Assembly: GCF_902459725.1 (NCBI RefSeq)
Contig: NZ_CABPSH010000019.1
Span: 1-52,326, forward strand
Origin: Pandoraea eparura
GTDB lineage: Bacteria; Pseudomonadota; Gammaproteobacteria; Burkholderiales; Burkholderiaceae
Direction of reading: 5' to 3'
Length of the DNA stretch: 52,326 bases
Of the stretch, positions 17,549 through 27,161 are shown piece by piece (positions within the stretch are counted from its first letter, which is position 1; each line of letters starts with the position of its first letter). A program made the position numbers and the translations under genes. The notes beneath the pieces are model-generated. The model was not told where the DNA came from, made no database searches, and worked only from the letters and a program-made list of their open reading frames with translations.

Positions 17549-18982
17549 ATGATCACGTACGACAAATTTTTCATCGACGGCCAGTGGGTGACGCCGGTGG
17601 GGCGCGCAACGCTGGACGTCTTCCATTCGGCCGATGGAAAGCTCATGGGGCGCATTCCCGAGGGGGCAACGGACGATGTGCAGGCGGCAGTTGCCGCCGC
17701 GCTCAAGGCGCGGGATCGCTGGGCGGCCACGCCGCCTGCCGAGCGTGCTGTCTATCTGCGCAAGATCGCCACGGGGCTGAAGGCGCGCACCGAAGCGCTC
17801 GCGCAGGTCATCACCGGCGAGACCGGCATGCCGATCAAGCTCGCTCGCGCGATTCAGGTGGGCGGACCGGTCTATCACTGGAACCAGTACGCCGAGCTCG
17901 CCGAGACGTTCGACTTCGAATCGCGCGTAGGCAATTCGCTGGTGGTGCGCGAACCGGTAGGCGTGGTGGCCGCCATTACCCCGTGGAATTACCCGCTGAA
18001 TCAGATTACCCTGAAGGTGGCGCCTGCCCTGGCGGCGGGTTGCACGGTTGTGCTCAAACCGTCGGAGGTGGCGCCGTTCAATGCCTTCATCCTGGCTGAG
18101 GTGATCGCCGAAGCGGGGCTGCCCCCGGGGGTGTTCAATCTGGTGACGGGGCTCGGGCCGGTGGTTGGCGAGGCGCTGGTGCGGCATCCGGACGTCGACA
18201 TGGTGTCCTTTACGGGATCGACGCGGGCAGGCAGGCGCGTGTCCGAAGTCGCGTCGCAGACCGTCAAACGGGTCGCATTGGAGCTGGGTGGGAAATCGGC
18301 ATCGGTCGTGCTCGACGATGCGGATCTTGCTGCGGCGGTCAAGGGCACCCTCAATGCCTGCTATCTGAATTCCGGCCAGACGTGCTCGGCACACACGCGC
18401 ATGCTCGTGCCCGCGTCGCGCTATGACGAGGTCAAGGCGCTGGCGAAGGATGCGGTGGCGCGCTTCACGCTGGGCGACCCACGCGAGGAAACGACACGTC
18501 TCGGGCCGTTGGCATCGGCCGCACAGCGCGAGCGCGTGCGAACCTATATCCGAAAGGGTTTGGCGGAAGGCGCAGAATTGATTGCGGGTGGGGAGGCTGT
18601 GCCGGCGGGGTTCGAGGCCGGGTTCTTCGTCCAGCCGACAGTGCTGGGCCGTGTGACGCCGGACGCAACGGTCGCGCAGGAAGAAATTTTCGGTCCGGTG
18701 CTCTCGATCATCACGTATCAGGACGAAGCCGATGCGGTGCGTATCGCCAACGACTCGATCTACGGGTTGGGAGGGGGCGTGTGGTCAGGCGACGAGGCGC
18801 GTGCGGTGCGGGTGGCGCGTCAGATTCGCACGGGGCAGGTGGACATCAACGGCGGGGAGTTCAACGTGAAGGCGCCATTCGGTGGCTTCAAGCAGTCGGG
18901 ACACGGGCGGGAGAACGGCGTATACGGCTTTGAGGAGTTTCTCGAATACAAGTCGCTGCAGTTCAGGTCTGCGAAGTCGTAG
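17549..18982 (+). CDS. Aldehyde dehydrogenase family protein
   Basis: A 477-residue NAD(P)-dependent aldehyde dehydrogenase. Catalytic Cys279 lies in [12 protein letters not shown] and the general base Glu245 in ALELGGKSA; the cofactor motif FTGSTRAGR is at 221-229 and [10 protein letters not shown] at 143-152. The start at 17549 follows GCAGGAGA. Substrate is not clear; the closest remembered group is broad-range betaine/semialdehyde-type enzymes. Its last 20 bp overlap the end of the convergent DUF1289 gene, so the two messages share a double-stranded tail. Confidence 0.92.
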   Translation: MITYDKFFIDGQWVTPVGRATLDVFHSADGKLMGRIPEGATDDVQAAVAAALKARDRWAATPPAERAVYLRKIATGLKARTEALAQVITGETGMPIKLARAIQVGGPVYHWNQYAELAETFDFESRVGNSLVVREPVGVVAAITPWNYPLNQITLKVAPALAAGCTVVLKPSEVAPFNAFILAEVIAEAGLPPGVFNLVTGLGPVVGEALVRHPDVDMVSFTGSTRAGRRVSEVASQTVKRVALELGGKSASVVLDDADLAAAVKGTLNACYLNSGQTCSAHTRMLVPASRYDEVKALAKDAVARFTLGDPREETTRLGPLASAAQRERVRTYIRKGLAEGAELIAGGEAVPAGFEAGFFVQPTVLGRVTPDATVAQEEIFGPVLSIITYQDEADAVRIANDSIYGLGGGVWSGDEARAVRVARQIRTGQVDINGGEFNVKAPFGGFKQSGHGRENGVYGFEEFLEYKSLQFRSAKS

Positions 18983-19178
18983 ACCGGGTCTCGCAAAAGC
19001 GCATCGCCTTGCCCTCGCCGGTGATGCGCGCCCACACGGCGGCCTTCTCGGCGTCGGTGAGGAACACCCAGTTCGACACTTCTTCGGCGGTGCGGCCGCA
19101 GCCCTTGCAGACGTCGTCAAAGAGCGTCGAGCAAATGCCAATGCAGGGGCTGTCGGGGCGGTCGTGCAGTTCGGACAT
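18963..19178 (-). CDS. DUF1289 domain-containing protein
   Basis: A 71-residue protein of the DUF1289 family with the cysteine pattern [12 protein letters not shown] then [12 protein letters not shown], which probably binds iron-sulfur or zinc. Family members are short and cytosolic. Function is unknown. The 3' end overlaps the aldehyde dehydrogenase gene tail to tail. Confidence 0.88.
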   Translation of the reverse strand: MSELHDRPDSPCIGICSTLFDDVCKGCGRTAEEVSNWVFLTDAEKAAVWARITGEGKAMRFCETRSTTSQT

Positions 19179-19334
19179 AACGGGGAGCGTGTCGGCCAGC
19201 GTCGGCAGGCGCGTTGAAATCAGGCGCCATTATCGCATTGATGGGCGGACCGTCGTTGATTCCCCTACGACCGGGTCGTGGCGGTGGACATGCCGGTGCG
19301 TTTCAGGTTGCGCCGGCAATGCCCTCCGGCTGGG

Positions 19335-20639
19335 TCACCAACGGAACACGCTATATCCGATTCGCACTTGTGACGGCGAATGGCGGTTGTAGTCGAGCAT
19401 GTCTTCGCCATAGCCGGTGAAGTAGCCGAGCCACAGGTAGCCGCCAGTGCCCGGAATGAGCTTGCCGAGTGGATACGTCACCTGCAGATCCACGCTGCCA
19501 TAGTTGCGCTTCATGCCCTTGCGCAGCGTTGCGCCGATCTGCCAGCCATTCGGCTTGCCCCACAGGACGAGCAGATCCAGATAGCCGCGGTAGTCCTGGA
19601 TGTCGCGGTTGTCCTTCTTCTCGACATACGCGTAGAGCTTTGGCGCGACTGTCCAGTGATACTCGGCTGGATTCCCGAACTTGAAGATCGGTTTGACGAA
19701 GAGCGTGTTGATGCTGCGCGAATCCGTGCCCGCCTTGCCATTGGACTCGTGTTCGAACCCCGCTGCGAAGCCCAGCGATGAGAACCAACTCGCGCGCGCG
19801 CCGGTGTCGGGGACGTAGTAAAAGAGGCTCGGCCGGTAGTTCGAGTCGCGGAAAGGCGCCGATTCGGCTTCCAGGTCCCAGACCGACAACTGGGTGTAGC
19901 CGAAGTACAGATTGTCGAGAAAGGCCTTCGATGTCGGGTTGTCCGGCTTGAGAATATGGAACTTGAAGCTGAGCTGGAAGCGCGCGTTGGCGTCGCCGTT
20001 CTTGCCGAAGGCGATGTACATCGGCTCGTTCGACGAGATGCGCGCAAATTCGGCATCGCTTGTCGGTGCGATCGCATCGGGGGCGGCGCTGGCGAGTGCG
20101 CCAGACGCTGCAGCCGCCGTTGCGGCGGACGCGGACGCGCCGACGGCGGTACCCGGCACCGCACCGCTGCCGTATGGGACCGGGGCGGCGGCGACCATCG
20201 GTTCGGCCGGGGCGGCACGATCGAGCACGATCGTCGTGGTCGACGCATCCCAATCGACCGGCTCGATGCGCACCGAGCCGCGCAGCGCCTTCGGAAGCTC
20301 GGCAGCGTACGTGATGCGCCGGAACTGGCCGTTCGCGAGCGTCACATGTGCGGGGGCGAGCGCCGCGCGCTTGAGGGCGAGGCGCATGGGTTTGAAGTCG
20401 TCGTTCGAGATGCGCACGACAATCTCTGGCGGTAGCGGGATTGTCTCGTGGCCCGGCCCGTCATGCGTGGCCAGCAATGTGAGTTGCAGCGGCGCGTCGC
20501 CCGAGAGGGCGCGCGGGGGTTGCAGGAGCGAGAGGTCGGCACGTGCCGCGGTGCTCAGAGTCAGGCAGAGGGCGGCAGCGACGAGTGAGGTGGCGCGCAG
20601 CGGCGATGGGGCGAATGCGTTGGGATTCGTCTTGGGCAT
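19335..20639 (-). CDS. pldA: Outer-membrane phospholipase A with N-terminal extension
   Basis: A 434-residue exported protein whose C-terminal ~230 residues match outer-membrane phospholipase A (OMPLA). Catalytic His and Ser are in GFEHESNGKAG and the assisting Asn in SRSINTLFVKP; the barrel ends with a terminal aromatic (VFRW). A signal peptide ends near TAARA. Between them are about 100 residues of unassigned domain and a roughly 60-residue Ala/Pro/Ser-rich linker, longer than in E. coli PldA. The start at 20639 has ACAGGA before it. It should hydrolyse phospholipids in the outer leaflet when dimerised with Ca2+. Confidence 0.9.
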   Translation of the reverse strand: MPKTNPNAFAPSPLRATSLVAAALCLTLSTAARADLSLLQPPRALSGDAPLQLTLLATHDGPGHETIPLPPEIVVRISNDDFKPMRLALKRAALAPAHVTLANGQFRRITYAAELPKALRGSVRIEPVDWDASTTTIVLDRAAPAEPMVAAAPVPYGSGAVPGTAVGASASAATAAAASGALASAAPDAIAPTSDAEFARISSNEPMYIAFGKNGDANARFQLSFKFHILKPDNPTSKAFLDNLYFGYTQLSVWDLEAESAPFRDSNYRPSLFYYVPDTGARASWFSSLGFAAGFEHESNGKAGTDSRSINTLFVKPIFKFGNPAEYHWTVAPKLYAYVEKKDNRDIQDYRGYLDLLVLWGKPNGWQIGATLRKGMKRNYGSVDLQVTYPLGKLIPGTGGYLWLGYFTGYGEDMLDYNRHSPSQVRIGYSVFRW

Positions 20640-20781
20640 CGGTCCTGTGTGAGTTGGCGACGCCGGGCGGGTGAGCCCGACGTGCGTGTCGACTCGCCCC
20701 GGGAGTCGCCGGGGGCGGCCTTCGGTGGACTGCGGCAATGGTGCCGCGCGTCGACCCACAACAGGGCGCTGATCGACGCGC

Positions 20782-22116
20782 TTACAGTCGCCCGTGCCAG
20801 TCGCGGATGAACGTCTCGATGTGTCCGGGCGGCAGGGGACGCGTGCAATGATACCCCTGCCATGCGTGGCAGCCCAGCGACGCGAGCGCATCGCGCTGGG
20901 CGCTGGTCTCGACGCCTTCGGCCACGGTCTCGATTTCAAGCTTGCGGGCAATGGCGATGATGGCGCGGATCAACTCGGTATCGTAGCCGCCAAGCAGCAC
21001 GCCGGCCACGAACTGGTAGTCGATCTTGACAGTGCCGAACGGCCATCGCTTCAGGCGCACAAAGCTCGAATATCCGGTGCCGAAATCGTCGAGCGACAGG
21101 CGCACCCCCATCGCCACGAGTTCGTTCATCAGCGTGGCGGCTTCATCGAGGTGGGAGATCAGCGACGACTCGGTGATCTCGATCTCGAGCTTGTCGGGCG
21201 GCACGCGATGGTGCTTGAGCGCGTAACGGATCGTGTCGAGCGTATGCACGCGCATCTGCTGTGCGGAAAGATTCACCGCCACACGCGGATACTCGTCACC
21301 GTTGGTATGCCATTGGTCGAGCTGGCGGCAGGCTTCATGCAGGGTCCAGTCGCCGATCGGGCCGATCACATCGCAACGCTCGGCCGCCGGGATGAATTCG
21401 CCCGGCATGATCAGTTCGTCGTCACGCTGCCAGCGGATCAGCGCCTCGAGACCGGTCAGCCGATGCGTGCGCATATCGATCTGCGGCTGATAATGCAGCC
21501 GGAACTCCGACCCGGACAGTGCGCGTCCGATGGCGTTGCGCCAGTGGTGCTCGTTACCGGCTTCGTCGGGCGGATTGACGCTTTCGGTGGGCGCTGCCGG
21601 GGCTTCGGTTACCAGAAACCGCGACGCGCTCTCGCGAATCGCCTGATCGGCGACATCCGAGGTGTGCTCAAGCAGGGTGGCGGGCCATACCGGTACCTGC
21701 GGCAGATGCGTGATCCCGGCCGAGACGATCGGGTAGAGCAAGCCGTCACCGCACGGCACCGGCGATTCGCCCGCACGGATGAAGCGGCGCGTGATTTGTA
21801 CCGCCGCATCGCGGCTGCCGAGATCGCGCAACAAAATGGCGATCTGCTGATCGGAAACGCGACCGATGATGTCGCGTCGACGAATGCGCGAACCGATGCG
21901 GAACGCCACGGTGGCGAGCAGATCGGCATCCGAAACGGCGGGTTGACGGGTCGCCATGCGCTGGCCTCGGCCCACGTGAAGCACGACCAGCGCACAGTGG
22001 CTGCCCGGCGGACTCGGGGTGCGCAACTCCAGGCTAAGGGCGCGCAGGAGTCGCTGGCGATCCAGCAGTAGATCGGCGAGGACGACTTGTCGTCGCAGCG
22101 CGTTGGTATCGTTCAT
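20782..22116 (-). CDS. Degenerate GGDEF plus intact EAL domain phosphodiesterase
   Basis: A 444-residue cytoplasmic c-di-GMP protein. The first ~170 residues look like a GGDEF fold in which the GGDEF loop is replaced by [11 protein letters not shown], so no cyclase activity is expected. The EAL domain (about 190-440) keeps the metal and catalytic residues: [45 protein letters not shown] and the Gln in [11 protein letters not shown]. It should hydrolyse c-di-GMP to pGpG. No sensory or membrane segment is seen. Single gene, following pldA's promoter region at 142 bp. Confidence 0.9.
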   Translation of the reverse strand: MNDTNALRRQVVLADLLLDRQRLLRALSLELRTPSPPGSHCALVVLHVGRGQRMATRQPAVSDADLLATVAFRIGSRIRRRDIIGRVSDQQIAILLRDLGSRDAAVQITRRFIRAGESPVPCGDGLLYPIVSAGITHLPQVPVWPATLLEHTSDVADQAIRESASRFLVTEAPAAPTESVNPPDEAGNEHHWRNAIGRALSGSEFRLHYQPQIDMRTHRLTGLEALIRWQRDDELIMPGEFIPAAERCDVIGPIGDWTLHEACRQLDQWHTNGDEYPRVAVNLSAQQMRVHTLDTIRYALKHHRVPPDKLEIEITESSLISHLDEAATLMNELVAMGVRLSLDDFGTGYSSFVRLKRWPFGTVKIDYQFVAGVLLGGYDTELIRAIIAIARKLEIETVAEGVETSAQRDALASLGCHAWQGYHCTRPLPPGHIETFIRDWHGRL

Positions 22117-22431
22117 CTCGGCAGGCAGGCAGACATCGCCCGTACGGTTGAACGTTTGTCATTGCCGCGTGCAACGCCAGCCGGCAGAGGAAGCTCACGC
22201 GTCGAACAGGTCGTGCCGCCAGAAAACCCTTGAATCATGTTCTGCATAAGACGCGTAAATGTGTCGGCCATCGTGCGAGGGGCGGTTGCGACTGACCGGC
22301 CATTGCACCGCATGCCTCGCGCTCAGGCAGACCGCGCACAAGGCGTGGCCCGACAAGAAGCTCGTGCCCGGTCGCAAAACCGGGTCCTATGTCCATTAAC
22401 GGCACCTGTCTTTGGAAATTGAGTTCGGGTT
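22117..22431. other. 315-bp intergenic region with no recognised gene
   Basis: It lies between the EAL gene start and the SQR stop, both on the minus strand. Short open frames on both strands are not convincing. It must hold the EAL gene's promoter; none is clear. Confidence 0.5.
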
Positions 22432-23697
22432 TTACCTATGGCCTGGGCGGCTGGGTTTCGCCAGCCACTCCCGACCGCGAAGCATGACATTCCAATAAAC
22501 CTTTGGCAGCACGTACTTTTTCAGCATCCAGGCGAAACGGTTGGCTTGCGTGCCATCGATCGGGAACGTGGGCATGAGCTTGCCGCCATAGCCGAACTCC
22601 GCGAGCACAATCTTGCCGTGCTCTACCGTGAGCGGGCAAGCGCCATAGCCATCGTAGTGCAGCGGCAGCGGGCGACCGTCCATGGCGGCGAGCAGGTTCT
22701 CGGCGACGACGACTGCCTGCTTGCGAGCGGCGGCGGCCGTCTTGGCGTTGGGCGCCGAGATGGCGTCGCCGAGGCCGAAAACATTGGCAAAGCGTGCGTG
22801 GCGCAGCGTGGCCGGATCGACCTCGCACCAGCCGGCCGCATCTGCCAGCGGGCTTGCGCGCAGCACATCCGGGGCGCTCTGCGGCGGGACAACGTGCAGC
22901 AAATCGAAGGGTTTGTCGACAAACTGCGACTGACCGTCGGCGTCGAATATCTCGAAACGAGCCACGCGCCGTTCGCCGTCGACCGCACGCAGGTGCGAGA
23001 GGTGATTGAGCGAAATTTCGTAGCGCTTAACGTATTCCATGAGCGCGGGGATGTAATCCTTCACGCCAAAGAGGGCGGGCGCCACGAGATGGAATTCGAT
23101 CTTCGCCTTGTCCTGCAAGCCGTTCCGACGCCACGTGTGCGCCGACAGATACATCGCCTTTTGCGGCGCACCCGCGCACTTGATCGGCATCGGCGGTTGC
23201 GTAAACAGGGCGTTGCCGCCCTTGAAGTCGCGTACGAGCGACCACGTGTAAGGCGCGAGATCGAAGCGATAGTTGGACGTGACGCCGTTGCGCCCGAGCG
23301 TGTCGGTCAGGCCGTCGATGGCTTCCCAGTTCAGTTGCAGGCCCGGCGCCACGATGAGGTAGCGATAGCCGAGGCGGCGACCGTCCGACAGCAGGATCTG
23401 CTGATGTTCCGGCGCGAACGCGGTCACCGCCGCTTGAATCCACGTCACGCCCTGCGGAATGACGCTCGCCATCGGACGCGCCGTGCGTGCCGCATCGAAC
23501 TCGCCGGCGCCAACGAGTGTCCACGCCGGTTGGTAGTAATGCGTGTCGGCGGGATCCACGATCGTGATCGAGAGCGATGGGCGGCGGCGGCGCAGACTGG
23601 CTGCCACGGAAATGCCCGCCGCGCCAGCGCCCATGATCACGATGTCGGCGCTGCTTTGCGTCGTGGGGGTGGGCGTAGCGGATCCATCGCTGGACAT
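22432..23697 (-). CDS. Sulfide:quinone oxidoreductase, type II-like
   Basis: A 421-residue FAD flavoprotein resembling mitochondrial-type sulfide:quinone oxidoreductase. The N-terminal dinucleotide motif is IVIMGAGAAGISVAASL. The two cysteines of the type II mechanism are in PIKCAGAPQKAMYLS and YGACPLTVEHGK; the FAD-contact segment FGLGDAISAPNAKTAAAAR is present, and the tail with KKYVLPKVYWNVMLRG is membrane-interacting in relatives. It would oxidise sulfide and reduce ubiquinone. The start has GGAGA before it. No persulfide dioxygenase or sulfurtransferase lies beside it. Confidence 0.88.
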   Translation of the reverse strand: MSSDGSATPTPTTQSSADIVIMGAGAAGISVAASLRRRRPSLSITIVDPADTHYYQPAWTLVGAGEFDAARTARPMASVIPQGVTWIQAAVTAFAPEHQQILLSDGRRLGYRYLIVAPGLQLNWEAIDGLTDTLGRNGVTSNYRFDLAPYTWSLVRDFKGGNALFTQPPMPIKCAGAPQKAMYLSAHTWRRNGLQDKAKIEFHLVAPALFGVKDYIPALMEYVKRYEISLNHLSHLRAVDGERRVARFEIFDADGQSQFVDKPFDLLHVVPPQSAPDVLRASPLADAAGWCEVDPATLRHARFANVFGLGDAISAPNAKTAAAARKQAVVVAENLLAAMDGRPLPLHYDGYGACPLTVEHGKIVLAEFGYGGKLMPTFPIDGTQANRFAWMLKKYVLPKVYWNVMLRGREWLAKPSRPGHR

Positions 23698-24066
23698 AAG
23701 GTCTCCGACAAATGAGCAAAAATTGAAACGGATGACGACATATCGATGTGCATCCTGAATGCCGCAAGAGAGCGGTTCACACGAATGCGGTCATGCCGGC
23801 AGGGTCGTGTGCGGGACATTGTATAGAGAAATTGTGTCGGTTTGCCCGTGTTTTCAGGGCAAGCACCGCGATTCATCACAATCGTTGCCGCGTTCACGGC
23901 AAGCCGGGCGGAAATCAGCGAGCGAAACAGTGAAACTGTGAAATGCGTGAAGCGTGCATGTGCACTCGATACTTACGACGCGTGCGCAATTTTGGCGGCG
24001 TTGCGTGTTGTCGATGCCTCGGCGTGTCGATGGCGGGGCGCCACAGCACAGCGATATCCGTGCGGT
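23698..24066. other. 369-bp intergenic region upstream of the SQR gene
   Basis: It separates the SQR start from the stop of cadR, both on the minus strand, and holds the SQR promoter. It is somewhat less GC-rich in its middle (TTGTATAGAGAAATTGTG). No regulator gene or clear operator is seen. Confidence 0.5.
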
Positions 24067-24537
24067 TCACACGTGCGAGTGATCGTGATCGCAGGCGACT
24101 TCGATCGGGGCGCCGTCGCTATGGCAGGCGCAGGCCTCGCCATGCGCGCCTTGCATGAGGGCGCGCAAGATGCCGCAATCGCTCGTTTCGTGGCGGCTCT
24201 GGCATTGCGCCTGAAGGTGCAGCAACTGTTGTTCGAGCGCCTGCAATTCGTGGATGCGGGCATGCACGCGAGTCAGATGGGCTTCGATCAACTGGTTCGC
24301 GTCTTCGCACGTCACCCTTGTGTCGTGCGCGAGTTCGCCGAGTCGCTTCGCGTCGGCGAGGGGCATGTCGAGCGAGCGGCAGTGGCGGATGAAACGCAGC
24401 GCTTCCAGGTGATCGTCACCGTAGGCGCGATAGCCGCCGTCGGTGCGTGGCGGGGCCGCGAGCAGGCCGGCCCGCTCGTAATAGCGGATCGTTTCGACAT
24501 CGGTGCCCGCCGCACGGGCCAGTTCGCCGATTTTCAT
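24067..24537 (-). CDS. cadR: CadR-type MerR family heavy-metal regulator
   Basis: A 156-residue MerR-family activator. The winged-helix domain (MKIGELARAAGTDVETIRYY onward) is followed by a dimer helix and a metal site: Cys77, Cys112 and Cys121 match the CadR/PbrR pattern. The C-terminal ACACHSDG and the His-rich tail (HDHSHV) are typical of CadR and may hold a second metal. It is divergent from the P-type ATPase, and the shared spacer holds a classical MerR operator. The start at 24537 follows CGGAGT. It should respond to Cd2+, possibly also Pb2+ or Zn2+. Confidence 0.9.
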   Translation of the reverse strand: MKIGELARAAGTDVETIRYYERAGLLAAPPRTDGGYRAYGDDHLEALRFIRHCRSLDMPLADAKRLGELAHDTRVTCEDANQLIEAHLTRVHARIHELQALEQQLLHLQAQCQSRHETSDCGILRALMQGAHGEACACHSDGAPIEVACDHDHSHV

Positions 24538-24539
24538 GC

Positions 24540-24570
24540 TTGACTCCGTAGTGACTACAGGGTTTTCAAT
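24540..24570 (+). promoter_or_regulatory. MerR-type promoter/operator of the cadA gene
   Basis: A -35 box TTGACT (24540-24545) and a weak -10 TTCAAT (24565-24570) are spaced 19 bp, the stretched spacing of MerR-controlled promoters. Between them is a 21-bp dyad (24543-24563) with arms ACTCCGTAGT and ACTACAGGGT around one base, matching at 8 of 10 positions and close to known CadR/PbrR sites. It begins 3 bp in front of the cadR start codon. Confidence 0.88.
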
Positions 24571-24605
24571 GGAGAGTAACACGAATCAGTCAATCAGGAG
24601 TTCCC

Positions 24606-27140
24606 ATGTCCAACCCCTCGGATTCGGCGCGTTGCGCCGGCTCGACGGCGGCAGATCACAAGATGCATGACCACGGTCATGGCGACGATCATGGGCATGC
24701 GCACGATCACGAGCCATCGTCCGGTCACTCGCACGAGCACGGTTGCGACCAGCGCCACGGCGAAGGTCAAGGTCTCGCACACGGGTACGGTGCCGACCGC
24801 GACCATGACAACAGACGCGGTCACGGTGACGTCCACGGCCACGGCCACGCCCACGACCACGGCCGAGACCACGGCCGAGACCACGATCACGACCATGCCG
24901 CGCCGTGCGCTCGGCGTGCAGTGCATGCGCACGGCGAATCGTCGTGCTGTGCAGGTGCGGCGAGCTTGCCGTACGTCGAACCGATGCCCGACACCCATGC
25001 ACCGCAGGCCCGTTTCCGCATCGATCAGATGGACTGTCCGACGGAAGAGCGCCTCATTCGCGATCAACTGGCGCATCGGCCCGGCGTCGACGCGCTCTAC
25101 TTCAATCTCCTCAAACGTGAATTGACCATCGTCTTCGACGACAAGGCGTCGGCGGCCGATGTGGCGCGGCAAGGGGAGGCCGCGGCCGACACGCTGCGCA
25201 AGCTCGGCATGACGCCAGTGCCGCTCGCCGCAGGCGATACCGATGTGGCGCCGCCGCCCGCGAGCCGCAAGGCCGAGGTGATCGGTCTGGTGGCCGGCGG
25301 CGTGCTGGCCGCGGCAAGCGAGCTTGCGGTCTGGTCCGGTGTGCCCGAGCACAGCCCCTGGGTCGGCGCCGTGGTGGTGGCCGCCATCCTCGCATGCGGT
25401 GTGCCGACGCTCAGGAAGGGCTGGATCGCGCTGCGCCACTTCACGCTGAACATTCACTTCCTGATGTCGCTCGCGGTGATTGGCGCGATGAGCATCGGTC
25501 AGTGGCCGGAAGCGGCGATGGTGATCGTGTTGTTCGCGTTGTCGGAAAAGCTCGAAGCCGCGTCGCTTACGCGCGCGCGCCGTGCCGTGGAGGCGCTGAT
25601 GCGCCTGGCGCCCGATTACGCGTCGGTCGAACAGCCGGATGGCACGTGGTTGGATGTGTCCTCGGCATCCCTTGCGGTAGGCACGCGCGTGCGGGCGCGT
25701 CCGGGCGAGCGCATCGCCATCGACGGCGTGATCGAGCAGGGCAGTTCCGCGCTCAATCAAGCGTCGATCACCGGCGAGAGCGTCCCTGTCGACAAGACGG
25801 TGGGCGACGAAGTCTACGCAGGCAGCATCAACGAAAGCGCACTTATCGTGTATCGCACGAACGTGGCGCCGGGCGATACGACGCTTGCGCGCATCGTGCG
25901 CATCGTTGAAACGGCGCAGCAGCAACGCTCCCCGACGCAACGCTTCGTCGACAAGTTCTCGCGCATCTACACGCCGGTTGTCGTGCTCTGTGCATTGCTT
26001 GTTGCACTGGTGCCGCCGCTGGTGTTCGGTCTGGCATGGTCGCCCTGGATCTACAAGGCGCTCGTGATGCTGGTCATTGCGTGCCCGTGCGCGCTGGTGA
26101 TTTCGACGCCCGTCACGGTCGTGAGCGGTCTGACGGCCGCCGCGCGTGGCGGGATCCTGATCAAGGGCGGTGCGTTTCTCGAAACCGGTCGCCTGATTCG
26201 GGCGGTAGCACTCGACAAGACGGGCACGCTCACCCGTGGCGAGCCGCGCGTGACCGACGTGGTGCCGCTGGGCGAAACGTCACACGATCAAGCGCTCACC
26301 CTGGCCGCTGCGCTCGACGCCCAGACCACCCACCCCATTGCGCGCGCTGTGGTCGACGGGTACACGCGAGCGGGGCTGGGCGCATTGCCACCGGTCTCGG
26401 ATGTTGAGGCACTCGCCGGCATGGGCGTGAAGGGGCGTATCGGTGACACCCTGTACTACCTGGGCAATCATCGACTGATCGAATCGCTCGGCGTTTGCAA
26501 TGACCGCGTGGAGGCGACGCTGGCACGTCTCGAGGCGCAGGCCCGCACCGCCATCGTGCTGGCGAGCGAAACGCAGGCGCTTGCCGTGCTGGCGGTGGCC
26601 GACACGCTGCGCGCGGAAAGCCGTGATGCCATCGCACGTCTGGCTGGCATGGGCGTTCGCACGGTGATGTTGACCGGCGACAATCGGGCGACCGCGGAAG
26701 TGATCGGCCGGCAGGCGGGCGTCAGCGACGTGCGTGCCGAAATGCTGCCGGAAGACAAATGGCAGGCGGTATCGGCCCTGCGGGAGACATACGGACACGT
26801 GGGCATGGTCGGGGATGGCATTAACGACGCGCCTGCGCTCGCGGCCGCCGACGTTGGGTTCGCGATGGGCGTGAGTGGCACCGACAGCGCTCTGGAAACG
26901 GCCGATGTTACGCTGATGGACGACGACCTGCACAAGCTGCCGGCGTTCCTGGCACTGTCGAAGCGCTCGGCGACGGTCCTCAAGCAGAACATCGCCGTAG
27001 CGCTCGCCATCAAGGCGGTTTTCTTCGCGCTGGCGGTGGCTGGGCTGGCGTCGCTGTGGATGGCGGTGTTCGCCGACGTGGGGGCCAGTCTGCTGGTGAT
27101 CGCGAACGGCATGCGCCTGCTTCGTACGAAGGTCGCGTGA
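24606..27140 (+). CDS. cadA: Cd/Zn/Pb-translocating P1B-type ATPase with His-rich N terminus
   Basis: An 844-residue inner-membrane heavy-metal exporter. Residues 18-110 are a His/Asp/Gly-rich low-complexity segment with about 26 His; then comes an HMA-like domain with the motif IDQMDCPTEE, which puts a Glu after the Cys as in Zn/Cd binders. Core motifs are TGES, CPC (493-495), phosphorylated Asp537 in DKTGTLT, THPIARAVV and GDGINDAPAL. The start follows CAGGAG. The gene is controlled by the divergent CadR. Specificity for Cd/Zn/Pb is inferred from CPC plus the DCPTEE motif and the CadR partner. Confidence 0.95.
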   Translation: MSNPSDSARCAGSTAADHKMHDHGHGDDHGHAHDHEPSSGHSHEHGCDQRHGEGQGLAHGYGADRDHDNRRGHGDVHGHGHAHDHGRDHGRDHDHDHAAPCARRAVHAHGESSCCAGAASLPYVEPMPDTHAPQARFRIDQMDCPTEERLIRDQLAHRPGVDALYFNLLKRELTIVFDDKASAADVARQGEAAADTLRKLGMTPVPLAAGDTDVAPPPASRKAEVIGLVAGGVLAAASELAVWSGVPEHSPWVGAVVVAAILACGVPTLRKGWIALRHFTLNIHFLMSLAVIGAMSIGQWPEAAMVIVLFALSEKLEAASLTRARRAVEALMRLAPDYASVEQPDGTWLDVSSASLAVGTRVRARPGERIAIDGVIEQGSSALNQASITGESVPVDKTVGDEVYAGSINESALIVYRTNVAPGDTTLARIVRIVETAQQQRSPTQRFVDKFSRIYTPVVVLCALLVALVPPLVFGLAWSPWIYKALVMLVIACPCALVISTPVTVVSGLTAAARGGILIKGGAFLETGRLIRAVALDKTGTLTRGEPRVTDVVPLGETSHDQALTLAAALDAQTTHPIARAVVDGYTRAGLGALPPVSDVEALAGMGVKGRIGDTLYYLGNHRLIESLGVCNDRVEATLARLEAQARTAIVLASETQALAVLAVADTLRAESRDAIARLAGMGVRTVMLTGDNRATAEVIGRQAGVSDVRAEMLPEDKWQAVSALRETYGHVGMVGDGINDAPALAAADVGFAMGVSGTDSALETADVTLMDDDLHKLPAFLALSKRSATVLKQNIAVALAIKAVFFALAVAGLASLWMAVFADVGASLLVIANGMRLLRTKVA

Positions 27141-27161
27141 GAGCGGTGAGCGGCGCGACGC

